From assembly GCA_036898135.1 (NCBI GenBank), contig CM072527.1, positions 5,267,078-5,331,077 on the forward strand: 64,000 nucleotides of DNA, given 5' to 3'. The first letter of the stretch is position 1; each line of letters opens with the position of its first letter. This DNA comes from Oncomelania hupensis (Eukaryota; Mollusca; Gastropoda; Littorinimorpha; Pomatiopsidae). Under the pieces are notes generated by a model that saw only the letters and a list, made by a program, of their open reading frames with translations, ran no database searches and was not told where the DNA came from. Below are positions 34,199 through 43,883 of this stretch, piece by piece. Position numbers and translations under genes: made by a program.

Positions 34199-34971
34199 CA
34201 GTGGAACCTCCGGTATCTGTCTGGTATACGACTCCCTCCGTTATGTGACCTGAAAACTTCTGACGGATTCACTTCTAATAATAAATGACCTCTGGTATGC
34301 GACAACCTCGTTTATGCGACCAGCGACCGTGTGTTAAGACCTTTATACGACCGTCTTAGGGCAATTTAAAAGAGATATCAGTTAATTTGTTGTCTGTACC
34401 TCTCATGTTAGTGTACGCATGCTGTTGTCTGCTATTTCCAGTTCGCAAATAAGGGACATTACTCGCCTACACTGGCTTGTCAAAATGGCGTCGCGCAAGA
34501 GGAACGTTTTGAGTTTGGCAGAGAGAATGAAAGTGATTGAAAGAAGTGAAAATGGGGAGAGTTGTTTGTCTATTGCAAGAATTTTAGACGTTGGGAAGAT
34601 CCAAATTCAGCTCATCATAAAGGATAAGGAATCTGTGAAACCACGATGGGGGAGAGTGGAGAAAGTGGCGAAAGGAAAACATCGAAACTGAGAGCCTCTG
34701 CACTGACATACTGGGATGAACGCGTCTGGCAGTGGTCCGACTGTTTTTTATTTGTGAAGTTGTGAATAAAAGACAAAGCTAAAAATGAAAAATGTTTTAC
34801 AGTTTCCTTTGTCAGAGAATACATGCTGGTGAGTGTGAAAATTATGACTACATACCCCTCCGAACCTGACCCTCCCCCCCACCCCACCCCTTGTTTCTGG
34901 TATAAGACCACCTCTATTATAAGACCGTTTTTTCTCAGATTTTGGACGGTCGTATACCGGAGGTTCCACTG
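34199..34971 (+). mobile_element. Tigger/pogo-type DNA transposon, internally deleted
   Basis: 773 bp with matching inverted ends (CAGTGGAACCTCCGGTAT and its complement ATACCGGAGGTTCCACTG), flanked on both sides by TA, the target used by Tc1/mariner/pogo elements. It encodes only the N-terminal DNA-binding part of a Tigger-like transposase. No catalytic DDE domain is present, so it must be non-autonomous. Confidence 0.88.
34485..34691 (+). pseudogene. Tigger/CENP-B-type N-terminal HTH remnant
   Basis: A 68-codon frame from the ATG at 34485 (MASRKRNVLSLAERMKVIER, then ENGESCLSIARILDVGKIQI) matches the helix-turn-helix at the start of Tigger/pogo transposases, related to the CENP-B DNA-binding domain. 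In the full family this is followed by a second HTH and a DDE catalytic domain, both absent. The usual start of the domain supports this ATG over upstream starts. It might still bind the transposon ends, which is inference. Confidence 0.75.
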
Positions 34972-35092
34972 TACTAAGATGGAAAAAGAACAAAACATGG
35001 CCGGCCACATGTATCTAGCCCACCACGAGATTTGAACCTAGGTCATCGGTGTGCCAGGTGAGGACTCTGTCCCTGAGCTACGGCGGTGGGTC

Positions 35093-35760
35093 AAATAATA
35101 TAAATCAATCAGGACGTAGCTGACATTAAAAACAAAATGTCAAAATCCTGGCAGTATTGTACACAGAAGACAAAACTACTTTCATGTACCATAATTTGCT
35201 TCCAGTGTGTTTCAATTTTACAGACGTTATACAAAGAACTAACAAGTGTTCAATGAAAGAACACCGCTGATGACTGAAATGATAAATGGCTTGTCAATGT
35301 TAAAAAACATGTTATTTAAATAAAAAAGTTATTTTAAAAATAAGACATGACACGGTTGTATACGGTATAAGTAATTTATCATGTAAAACAATTTGTAATT
35401 AGAATTTGTTTTAAACAACAGATCTCCTGTGCCAGAAATGATTTAAATTCTGCAGGTCCTCTATTAAGGTACCATAACTGATTGAAATTTATACACCTTC
35501 TAATGTTACAGAATTGATTTAAATCATACAAGGCTCCTAAAACAAGACTTCCAAATGTACAAATATTTACTGAAATTGTCTAGGCCTTCTAAATGTCATA
35601 GAATTTCCGTGCGTGTTATGAAATAATTAGCTTTATTCTCAGAAGATTCCTACAAACTTGATATTAGTTTGTAAACGGTTTTTAACTTTCCAATTTCATG
35701 TATATACGCATTCATCAAAAGGCCTTTCTTACACAATTACACAAGTTGAAACAGAGATAT
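35093..35760. repeat. AT-rich degenerate ~40-bp repeats
   Basis: From about 35400 to 35600, phrases such as ACAGAATTGATTTAAAT, CACCTTCTAA and ACAAATATTTACTGAAAT recur. The same phrases recur more clearly at 46040-46740, beyond the Gmr1 copy and a solo LTR. Positions 35756-35760 are the left target duplication GATAT. Confidence 0.5.
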
Positions 35761-37319
35761 TGTCGCGTTAGGACTAGTTTTAACTCTGCTTGTTGACTAT
35801 TTAGCCTTGTGTAGTCTTTGTAACAGTAGAGAGTCAGTAAATTACACAGTAGCAATAAAAGTACACACAGCGAGCCAGACCCCCACACAGCTTAGTGACT
35901 CAGCACTGTGTGCGAGAGTCGTAAACATTTTACCCAATGAGAGCTTTGAATCGGACCGTTTTAACCAATCAGAAGCAGGCTAAGTGGGTAGAGCAGTTTT
36001 GACTGTGTCAGAGCCTAACACAGCTTTGGTCAGTCGTGTGTGAGACGAGGAAGAAGTAACATCTACTTAGCTAGCAGAGAACTATCTTCACTCATAGACC
36101 AGGAAGCAGGATTTAGAATCTCCGAATTCTATCAAGTCACAAGGGGCCTGAACTTGTCAAACAGGTAAATGAACACCCTTCTGTTTCATCGTGATATATT
36201 TATATTATTGTGGAAATTATGTTTGTGGAATTTGCTATGCATAAATGTGAATTGTTAATCCGAATTTGCCGACCGTACCACGTGGAAGAGCCTACCACGA
36301 GGCGAAACACGACCGGTTGCGCCGCCATGTTGTATCCCGTACGGAACCACTGTTGTTTAACTTATATGTATGTTTGCGGACCAGTGGCTGTACCACTGAA
36401 TGTTTATAATATTATTAATTCTGTATGTGTATAGTTAGACACGTTTGATATTTATGTATGTATAGGAATTTAGAGTGAGATTCCAGTGGACCCCGGAAGT
36501 AGCAGAATGTTCGTCGCTTATGTATAGAGATGTGGAGCTATCACTGAGGGCTACTTTGGCTTTCAGTGAGACGCTCTGCACAAACCGATTATTCAGGGTT
36601 GTGCAGAATTTCGTCTCTTATATTACAGACGAGCAGGCGAGCTATCCCGAGCTATCCTGTGCACCCCACTCCACAGAAACGACTAGTTGGTTGAGGATCC
36701 TCTACCGCACAAGACGGAAAGGGCTACCCTGTAAAACACCCTGTCAGACCCCACAGCGTGGCAAGGGAACCCAACTACACAACGACAAAGGTGGACCAGA
36801 AGCTACCTCACAGAAGGACTTCGACCGCACCATCAGAAAGTTAAGTGCAAAAACGAAGGTGCACTTAAACTGATCAGAACAGGACCACAGTAGTCCAACT
36901 CTTCAGAAACTGTAAAACGGACCACAGTAGTCCAAATCTACATAAAATATAATAGCCAGTGCCCGAGGAAGAAAAAACAGCTGCCTAGACTATCAGCGAT
37001 CGAACTATTAGCATTGAAAGAGACTTCTTACGTTAGATTAGTACTTAGAGAACCTTGTATAGAGTAGAAGAAATAAATGTGTGATTTTAACTGTTATCAA
37101 GTGGCTGGACTACTTATGATTCATAGCCGTGTGAAAGCTAGTGTGACAGTAATCTTTTACCATTTGTCTATCTATTTCTTTACCCCAACCTTAACACAGA
37201 ACGAGCTAAACAAATAAATTTATTAAAGTAGTTCATAGGGTGACTTACTAGCAGTTCCCACCGAATAAACGTGAGGGTCCATAATTCCATTGTGCAGAGC
37301 CCATAAACCCCACGTGACA
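35761..37319 (+). repeat. 5' LTR of copy B
   Basis: Starts TGTCGCGTTA and ends CCCACGTGACA. Features: CCAAT-like box (ACCAATCAGAAGC near 35964), TATA-like ATATATTTATATT near 36194, the conserved hairpin 36568-36617, paired GGACCACAGTAGTCC motifs near 36881 and 36919, and AATAAA signals at 37072 and 37213. It would supply promoter and polyadenylation functions. Exact U3/R/U5 limits are not determinable from sequence. Confidence 0.95.
36568..36617 (+). promoter_or_regulatory. Conserved LTR hairpin
   Basis: GAGACG pairs with CGTCTC at the ends, then, after a CT/AATTT internal loop, CTGCACAA pairs with TTGTGCAG around a short loop. The same fold is present in the other five family LTRs at 5761, 23159, 43127, 44987 and (minus) 61804. 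In the most diverged one (44987-45038) the inner arms have different sequence yet still pair. Function unknown; a packaging, dimerisation or processing signal is inference. Confidence 0.6.
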
Positions 37320-37326
37320 CTTTAAT

Positions 37327-37344
37327 TGGCGAGCCTGCCAGGAT
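37327..37344 (+). promoter_or_regulatory. Primer binding site, tRNA-Arg-like
   Basis: Seven bases after the LTR, TGGCGAGCCTGCCAGGAT begins with TGG, complementary to a tRNA CCA end. The complement resembles the 3' end of animal tRNA-Arg (ACG type), with about two differences from the version I know. Minus-strand DNA synthesis would start here. Confidence 0.6.
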
Positions 37345-37686
37345 CTGTGTATAATAGGAATTGGGTATAACCGGACCTAAGTACAATAAAATTAGATAAC
37401 AGTAGAAGTAGAATAACTTAGAATAGTGTAAGGGTATAACACTGATCAGTTGGGTGCACTATTCTTTAGTTAAAAACTTTGTTGCTTCAAATATTTTTGT
37501 GCCTGTATGTTGCATTGTTCTTTTGCAGGTTTTGCTTAAATAACTGTTGTATGCCATTTGACTCTTGTTTTATTCTATTATTGATTACGAATTTTATGGT
37601 CTTTGCATTGTTTTTATTGAATTGCAATATTGCTAGTGTTTTGGTATTCCACTTGATTCAGAGGGTGTTCATAGACACGTTTGGCA

Positions 37687-38358
37687 ATGTCGGACCCAGT
37701 GGCCTTGAGATTGCGTTTCAAGGAATTAGGGGAAGCTTTACACTTAGCAGGGGGAGACCTAATTGCGTATATCAATGCAGAGGTAGAGAAACAGGAGGCT
37801 AAGGCAGAGAGAGCAGCAGAAAGGGAGGTGAAGAAACTAGCCTTAGAAGCAGAGCAAAAGAAATTAGAATTAGAAGCAGAACAGAAGAAACTAGCATTAG
37901 AAGCAGAGCAAAAGAAAGCAGAGTTAGAAGTAGAACAAAAGAAGGCAGCATTAGCAGCAGAGAGAGATGCAGAAGTTAGGAGATGGGAGTATGAGCGGGC
38001 AGAAAAAGAAAAAGAGCGGGAAGAAAAGGAAAAAGAAAGACAGCATGAGTTAGAGCTAAGAAGATTGGGATCAGGAGCTTCAAGTTCTTCCTCAACCCCT
38101 TCCCACTCAGATCAGCTAGAGGTAGCACCCAACCCTGTACAAGGAATGTCATTTCCACTGGGAACATTCAATGAGAGAGAAGAAGGTCTAGATCTCTATC
38201 TGACTAGGTTTGAGCGTCTAGCAACAGAGTACAAACTAGATCCCACTCATTGGTCTTTTAAGCTTAGCCAAGGGCTTAGAGGAAAGGCTTATGACATATA
38301 CAGTAAGCTACCGACTGACAGAGTGACTGACTATCACAAAGTAAAGAGGCACTCCTAA
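37687..38358 (+). pseudogene. gag: gag, N-terminal part (frame broken near 38346)
   Basis: Starts at ATG 37687 (MSDPVALRLRF). Residues ~30-125 form a charged coiled coil of repeated E-A-E-Q-K-K units (LALEAEQKK). A capsid-like segment follows (GTFNEREEGLDLYLTRFERL, LSQGLRGKAYDIY). The frame ends at a stop at 38356-38358, shortly after DYHKVK, but capsid homology continues one base back in the -1 frame (LLTGFELTG). No canonical slippery heptamer is at the junction, and the position is inside the capsid rather than at a gag/pol border. A one-base deletion is therefore more likely than programmed frameshifting. Gag would form the particle that packages the RNA. Confidence 0.8.
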
Positions 38359-41300
38359 CGGGATTCGAACTGACAGGAGAATGCTACCGGCAAAAGTTCC
38401 GCACCAATCGGAGAGTGAAAGGAGAGAGCTATGCGCAGTTCGCGGATCGGTTGTCCACAACGCTGGATAAGTGGATTAGCCAGTCAGCCACGGCTAAGAC
38501 GTATGATGGACTGACAGAACTGTTAGTATGGGAACAGCTACGGGAAACCATGACCCCCGAGCTGAGAACGTTCTCAGTAGAGCAGGGCGCGGAAAGACTG
38601 GAAGATCTGGTCAAGGTCGCAGATAGGTACGTGGCCGCACACGGAGAAGCCAAGAGCTTCAGGCGAGACCTAAAGCCTAACGGGAAAGAGGCACAGAAAC
38701 GAAGCCCTAACCGGGAAGAGCGCACCGCGAATAAGCCGAATAACCCCAGACCTGGGCAAAATAAAGGACCCAACGCGGAATTCGGGAAAAGAGGTCCCGC
38801 AGAACAGAGACGGTATTGTTCGTTCTGCAACAGAAACAATCACGCCACCGCAGAATGTTTCAAGTTGGCCGCACAACGTAGGGAGGAGCGCGAAAGCCGG
38901 CCAGCGCACAGAGTTCTAACTCAAAGCAGCGGTAACAAGCCACACACAATCGGAGATCACCCATCGGTGACAGACACGGTCAAGGTCAACGGAAAAGAAG
39001 CGAACTGTCTGTATGACACAGGTCTATCATACGACGCGATAGTTAGCGAATCTCTCGTATCGCGCGCGGACTTGACAGACAAGACAGTCGACTTACAAGG
39101 AGCAGACTTGACGAAACCGACGACTACTTGCCCAATAGCTTGGATCGAAGTAGAGAGTAGGTACGTCACAGGACGAATCCAAGCAGCTGTTTTACAGAAA
39201 CCCCTGTATGATCTAGTGCTAGGTTGTAGGTATGTGTTCTTAGGCACGCCCCCCAAAACTGTAGAGATAGCTGCAGTGCAAACCAGGGCCCAAGCTAAAA
39301 CCCAACCACCCCAGCCCGAGTTCGCTCCGAATCCAGGACTCGAAGAGATCAAAACAGCACAGAAAGAAGACACCTCGATAGCGAAGTGCTTCCAGAAGCT
39401 ACCCAAGGCGCACACACCCCCGCACAAGGGAGACTTCTACATGGAAGAGGGAGTTCTACATCGACAAGGAGATGGAGATCACACCCAACTAGTACTACCA
39501 GCCACCCTTCGAGCCCAAGTACTAGAATTAGGCCACAGCATGCCACTCAGCGGACACATGGGAATTGGAGCCACAGTGCAGAGAATCAGCGCACACTACT
39601 ATTGGCCAGGAATCACGGAGGATGTCAAGCGCTACGTGAAATCTTGCCACCAATGTCAACGATATTGCCCGCGACATCACACCGTACCAGTTACCTTAGG
39701 ACCATCGGTAGTAGTCGGCGTGCCATTCCAACAAGTCTCAGTAGACATAGTAGGACCACTGCCCATGACCAAGAAGCGGAACAGATTTCTACTCACACTC
39801 GTCGACGCATGTACGATGTGGTGCGAAGCAGTCCCGTTGCCAGCGATCGACACCAAGAAGATTGCAGATGCACTCATCGCCATCTTTACCAGAGTCGGAT
39901 TCCCGGACAGCATTAGAACGGACAACGGATCTCAGTTCACCGGCCGCCTGATGCAAGACGTGTTCGAGTTGATACAAGTACATCACATTCGCACACCACC
40001 ATACCACCCCGCCAGCAACGGACAAGTAGAAAGACTGAATGGAACCCTTCTCACCATCCTCAGGAAAGTCGCCGACGACAATCCAGAAGCGTGGGACACC
40101 TACGTGAATGCGGCACTGTTCGCATACAGAGAAACGCCCCATGCAGCCACAGGCTACACCCCGTCAACATTGCTATTCGGCAGACCTCTAGCAGGACCGC
40201 TAGAAGCCCTACGCAGAAGTTGGACGGAAGCCAAGATAGACGACACACCAAGAGGTGCCACCAAGTACGTCGCAGACCTGCAGGAAACCCTCAAAGCAAC
40301 GTGGAAGAAAGCTGGTGAAGCACTGAAGAAGGCAAGAGCCCGTCAGGCGAAGTACTACAACCGCCACGCGAAGGACAGAGAACTGCAAGTCGGCGATCAA
40401 GTGCTACTCTTACTTCCAAGTGGAATCAACAAGCTGGACATCGCTTGGAGAGGACCGTACCGGGTGACTGCCAAGAAATCCAAGACAGTCTACCAAGTAG
40501 AGGTGAACGGGAGAGCCCGATACCACCACATCAATCTCCTCAAGAAGTATACGGACCGACCAGCGACCCCCAGCACTCACAACTTGTTAGCCATCGCCAT
40601 CGCGGAAGAAGGAGAAAGCATGGAGACCAATGCAGTAGAGTACCCCCTGCACTCCAAAGAAACCTACAAAGACGTGATACTCAACGGAGACCTAGCCGCT
40701 AAACAGCAACAGCAAGTACGACAGGTCATTCGACAACATCAGACTGTGCTCACAGACCGACCAGGGAGGACAGACCTCGTCGAAGTAACCTTAACGGTGA
40801 CCGACCCAACACCCGTCCGCCAGAAGCTCTACCCGATGCCCCTGTCTCAGCAGCGAGCCATCAAGGAAGAGATAGACACCTTACTGGCAGCCGGAATCAT
40901 CTCAGAGTCTACTTCACCCTACAGCGCAGGCACGGTATTGTTGCGAAAACCCAACGGAGAGCATCGACTGTGCATCGACTTCAGACTGTTGAATGCCGTA
41001 ACGCAGTTCCAGCCAGAGCCACTCCCGGACCAGACCGACCTATTTGCCAAGCTACAGCGAGCAAAGTACTTCTCACGCATCGACCTCAGCAAAGGATACT
41101 ACCAGATACCAGTGCAACCGCAAGTCCGAAAGTACCTAGCTTTCAGCACTATGGAAGGACACTTCGAATTCAACGTGCTTCCATTCGGACTCCACAACGC
41201 ACCCAGCATCTTCAGCGCCATGATGCGAAAACTCCTGGCACCCCTGAGCAGCGAGCACCTACATTCGTTTATGGACGACATCCTCATCGCAACACCTACG

Positions 41301-42152
41301 TGGGAGGAACATGTCACGCTCCTACAACAACTACTCGCCCGCCTCAGAGACACAGGATTGACGGCAAGACCCACCAAATGTCAGATTGGATTCACAGAGC
41401 TAGAATTTCTGGGACACACCATCAGTCAAGGAAGCCTGCGACCGGTAGAAAAGACAGTGAAACGCCTACTCGACGCTCCTAGGCCCAAGACCAAGAAGGA
41501 AGTGCAGTCGTTTCTAGGACTCTGCGGCTTCTACCAGAAGTTCATCCCCAACTACAACAGCATCGCCGTACCACTGACAAATGGAACCCGGAAAATCGCC
41601 CCGGACAAAGTCGTATGGACAGCGGAATGCGAGACAGCATTCCAAACACTCAAGGACAGAATGACATCGGCGCCAGTACTCCACCTACCCGATTTGACTC
41701 AGCCATTCGTTCTTCGCACCGACGCAAGCGACTTAGGCCTCGGAGCAGTACTGCTACAGCGCGACCCCAAGAATGCAGAGACGCTATTCCCTGTCGCCTA
41801 CGCCAGCAGAAAATTGAGACCCGCCGAGACCCACTACGCCACGTCGGAGAAAGAATGTCTTGGACTAGTCTGGGCCATACAGAAATTCCAACTCTACCTG
41901 TATGGGACCCACTTCACAGTTCAGGTGGACCACCAACCACTATCGTTCCTGGCAGCCTCCAAGTCTTTGAACTCTCGCCTGATGCGATGGGCACTCACCC
42001 TTCAGGCATACTCATTCCAAATCGAGTACATCCCCGGCAAAGAAAACCACGGAGCCGACTACCTCAGTCGCCATCTCGTGGAGGACACAGCAGCTGTCGC
42101 CCACCCAACACAACTAAGGGCCACAGCACCAGAATTCGTCCCCGTCCAGTAA
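38346..42152 (+). CDS. gag-pol: gag C-terminus plus pol: SCAN-like capsid, CCHC, PR, IN, RT, RNase H
   Basis: One open frame of about 1268 codons. Order: C-terminal capsid segment resembling a SCAN domain (38385-38645; ELLVWEQLRETM, RLEDLVKVADRYV); CCHC knuckle CX2CX4HX4C (38817-38858); aspartic protease with DTG at 39015 and a VLGCRYV strand; integrase with HHCC finger (about 39535-39660) and catalytic D 39744, D 39921, E 40029 (35 residues between the last two); GPY-type module (RGPYRV, about 40450); RT with LPFGL and FMDDIL (DD at 41274 and 41277); RNase H with RTDASD (D at 41721) and DHQPL. All key residues look intact. There is no ATG near the start of the frame, so expression depends on the gag frame upstream. 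It ends at a TAA, 167 bp before the 3' LTR. Confidence 0.93.
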   Translation, partial: EALLTGFELTGECYRQKFRTNRRVKGESYAQFADRLSTTLDKWISQSATAKTYDGLTELLVWEQLRETMTPELRTFSVEQGAERLEDLVKVADRYVAAHGEAKSFRRDLKPNGKEAQKRSPNREERTANKPNNPRPGQNKGPNAEFGKRGPAEQRRYCSFCNRNNHATAECFKLAAQRREERESRPAHRVLTQSSGNKPHTIGDHPSVTDTVKVNGKEANCLYDTGLSYDAIVSESLVSRADLTDKTVDLQGADLTKPTTTCPIAWIEVESRYVTGRIQAAVLQKPLYDLVLGCRYVFLGTPPKTVEIAAVQTRAQAKTQPPQPEFAPNPGLEEIKTAQKEDTSIAKCFQKLPKAHTPPHKGDFYMEEGVLHRQGDGDHTQLVLPATLRAQVLELGHSMPLSGHMGIGATVQRISAHYYWPGITEDVKRYVKSCHQCQRYCPRHHTVPVTLGPSVVVGVPFQQVSVDIVGPLPMTKKRNRFLLTLVDACTMWCEAVPLPAIDTKKIADALIAIFTRVGFPDSIRTDNGSQFTGRLMQDVFELIQVHHIRTPPYHPASNGQVERLNGTLLTILRKVADDNPEAWDTYVNAALFAYRETPHAATGYTPSTLLFGRPLAGPLEALRRSWTEAKIDDTPRGATKYVADLQETLKATWKKAGEALKKARARQAKYYNRHAKDRELQVGDQVLLLLPSGINKLDIAWRGPYRVTAKKSKTVYQVEVNGRARYHHINLLKKYTDRPATPSTHNLLAIAIAEEGESMETNAVEYPLHSKETYKDVILNGDLAAKQQQQVRQVIRQHQTVLTDRPGRTDLVEVTLTVTDPTPVRQKLYPMPLSQQRAIKEEIDTLLAAGIISESTSPYSAGTVLLRKPNGEHRLCIDFRLLNAVTQFQPEPLPDQTDLFAKLQRAKYFSRIDLSKGYYQIPVQPQVRKYLAFSTMEGHFEFNVLPFGLHNAPSIFSAMMRKLLAPLSSEHLHSFMDDILIATPTWEEHVTLLQQLLARLRDTGLTARPTKCQIGFTELEFLGHTISQGSLRPVEKTVKRLLDAPRPKTKKEVQSFLGLCGFYQKFIPNYNSIAVPLTNGTRKIAPDKVVWTAECETAFQTLKDRMTSAPVLHLPDLTQPFVLRTDASDLGLGAVLLQRDPKNAETLFPVAYASRKLRPAETHYATSEKECLGLVWAIQKFQLYLYGTHFTVQVDHQPLSFLAASKSLNSRLMRWALTLQAYSFQIEYIPGKENHGADYLSRHLVEDTAAVAHPTQLRATAPEFVPVQ

Positions 42153-42307
42153 TACCCTGTCACTAGTGTCCATAGCTACCTGGCACAGCATTGCAGCTCA
42201 GGTAGAGCAACTTAATTAGTTTGTAAATAGGACCCTAGGATAGTGCAGTGTTAAACTAGGCCCTGTAGTAGAAAAAGGTCGAATCCAGTAGTCATCGCCT
42301 TTTTTCA

Positions 42308-42319
42308 GTTGAGGGAGCC
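42308..42319 (+). promoter_or_regulatory. Polypurine tract
   Basis: GTTGAGGGAGCC immediately before the 3' LTR; the expected plus-strand primer site. Same in copy A (4979-4990). Confidence 0.65.
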
Positions 42320-43878
42320 TGTCGCGTTAGGACTAGTTTTAACTCTGCTTGTTGACTATTTAGCCTTGTGTAGTCTTTGTAACAGTAGAGAGTCAGTAAA
42401 TTACACAGTAGCAATAAAAGTACACACAGCGAGCCAGACCCCCACACAGCTTAGTGACTCAGCACTGTGTGCGAGAGTCGTAAACATTTTACCCAATGAG
42501 AGCTTTGAATCGGACCGTTTTAACCAATCAGAAGCAGGCTAAGTGGGTAGAGCAGTTTTGACTGTGTCAGAGCCTAACACAGCTTTGGTCAGTCGTGTGT
42601 GAGACGAGGAAGAAGTAACATCTACTTAGCTAGCAGAGAACTATCTTCACTCATAGACCAGGAAGCAGGATTTAGAATCTCCGAATTCTATCAAGTCACA
42701 AGGGGCCTGAACTTGTCAAACAGGTAAATGAACACCCTTCTGTTTCATCGTGATATATTTATATTATTGTGGAAATTATGTTTGTGGAATTTGCTATGCA
42801 TAAATGTGAATTGTTAATCCGAATTTGCCGACCGTACCACGTGGAAGAGCCTACCACGAGGTGAAACACGACCGGTTGCGCCGCCATGTTGTATCCCGTA
42901 CGGAACCACTGTTGTTTAACTTATATGTATGTTTGCGGACCAGTGGCTGTACCACTGAATGTTTATAATATTATTAATTCTGTATGTGTATAGTTAGACA
43001 CGTTTGATATTTATGTATGTATAGGAATTTAGAGTGAGATTCCAGTGGACCCCGGAAGTAGCAGAATGTTCGTCGCTTATGTATAGAGATGTGGAGCTAT
43101 CACTGAGGGCTACTTTGGCTTTCAGTGAGACGCTCTGCACAAACCGATTATTCAGGGTTGTGCAGAATTTCGTCTCTTATATTACAGACGAGCAGGCGAG
43201 CTATCCCGAGCTATCCTGTGCACCCCACTCCACAGAAACGACTAGTTGGTTGAGGATCCTCTACCGCACAAGACGGAAAGGGCTACCCTGTAAAACACCC
43301 TGTCAGACCCCACAGCGTGGCAAGGGAACCCAACTACACAACGACAAAGGTGGACCAGAAGCTACCTCACAGAAGGACTTCGACCGCACCATCAGAAAGT
43401 TAAGTGCAAAAACGAAGGTGCACTTAAACTGATCAGAACAGGACCACAGTAGTCCAACTCTTCAGAAACTGTAAAACGGACCAAAGTAGTCCAAATCTAC
43501 ATAAAATATAATAGCCAGTGCCCGAGGAAGAAAAAACAGCTGCCTAGACTATCAGCGATCGAACTATTAGCATTGAAAGAGACTTCTTACGTTAGATTAG
43601 TACTTAGAGAACCTTGTATAGAGTAGAAGAAATAAATGTGTGATTTTAACTGTTATCAAGTGGCTGGACTACTTATGATTCATAGCCGTGTGAAAGCTAG
43701 TGTGACAGTAATCTTTTACCATTTGTCTATCTATTTCTGTACCCCAACCTTAACACAGAACGAGCTAAACAAATAAATTTATTAAAGTAGTTCATAGGGT
43801 GACTTACTAGCAGTTCCCACCGAATAAACGTGAGGGTCCATAATTCCATTGTGCAGAGCCCATAAACCCCACGTGACA
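42320..43878 (+). repeat. 3' LTR of copy B
   Basis: Same length (1559 bp) as the 5' LTR, with three substitutions. Hairpin at 43127-43176; AATAAA at 43631 and 43772 as polyadenylation candidates. Followed by the duplication GATAT at 43879-43883. Confidence 0.95.
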
Positions 43879-43883
43879 GATAT

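Larger units (their letters stand above)
33962..35092 (-). mobile_element. SINE-2 copy split by a Tigger element and an internal minisatellite
   Basis: The minus-strand SINE-2 head is at 35092-34980 (GCCGTAGCTCAGGGACAGAG, then CCTAGGTTCAAATCTCG) and its end at about 33962-34020. A 36-bp unit (CAATTGACCTCAGTAAGCAC, ATACACCACCAGAAA) is tandemly repeated about four times at 34029-34190. The DNA transposon 34199-34971 sits in the body, where other copies read ATACTGCTAAAATGG. Confidence 0.8.
35761..43878 (+). mobile_element. Full-length Gmr1-like LTR retrotransposon (copy B)
   Basis: An 8118-bp Ty3/gypsy element with two 1559-bp LTRs and the 5-bp target duplication GATAT (35756-35760 and 43879-43883). 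The internal region holds a primer binding site, gag, protease, integrase, RT, RNase H, and a polypurine tract. There is no envelope gene. The IN-before-RT order places it in the Gmr1 group, first described in deuterostomes. LTRs differ at three sites by my line-by-line comparison (36303/42862, 36925/43484, 37180/43739), which points to a recent insertion. A one-base frame break in gag probably leaves this copy unable to make full-length Gag-Pol. Confidence 0.96.

Noticed and set aside
36475..36873. 132-codon frame inside the copy B LTR, echoed in other LTRs
   Set aside because: No ATG start, the frame is broken or shifted in the 4991 and 44224 LTRs, and its best conserved part is the hairpin arms; RNA structure explains it better. 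A dN/dS test over many LTRs would settle it.
35761..43878. Endogenous retrovirus with envelope
   Set aside because: No open frame between the pol stop and the 3' LTR (167 bp), so there is no envelope gene.
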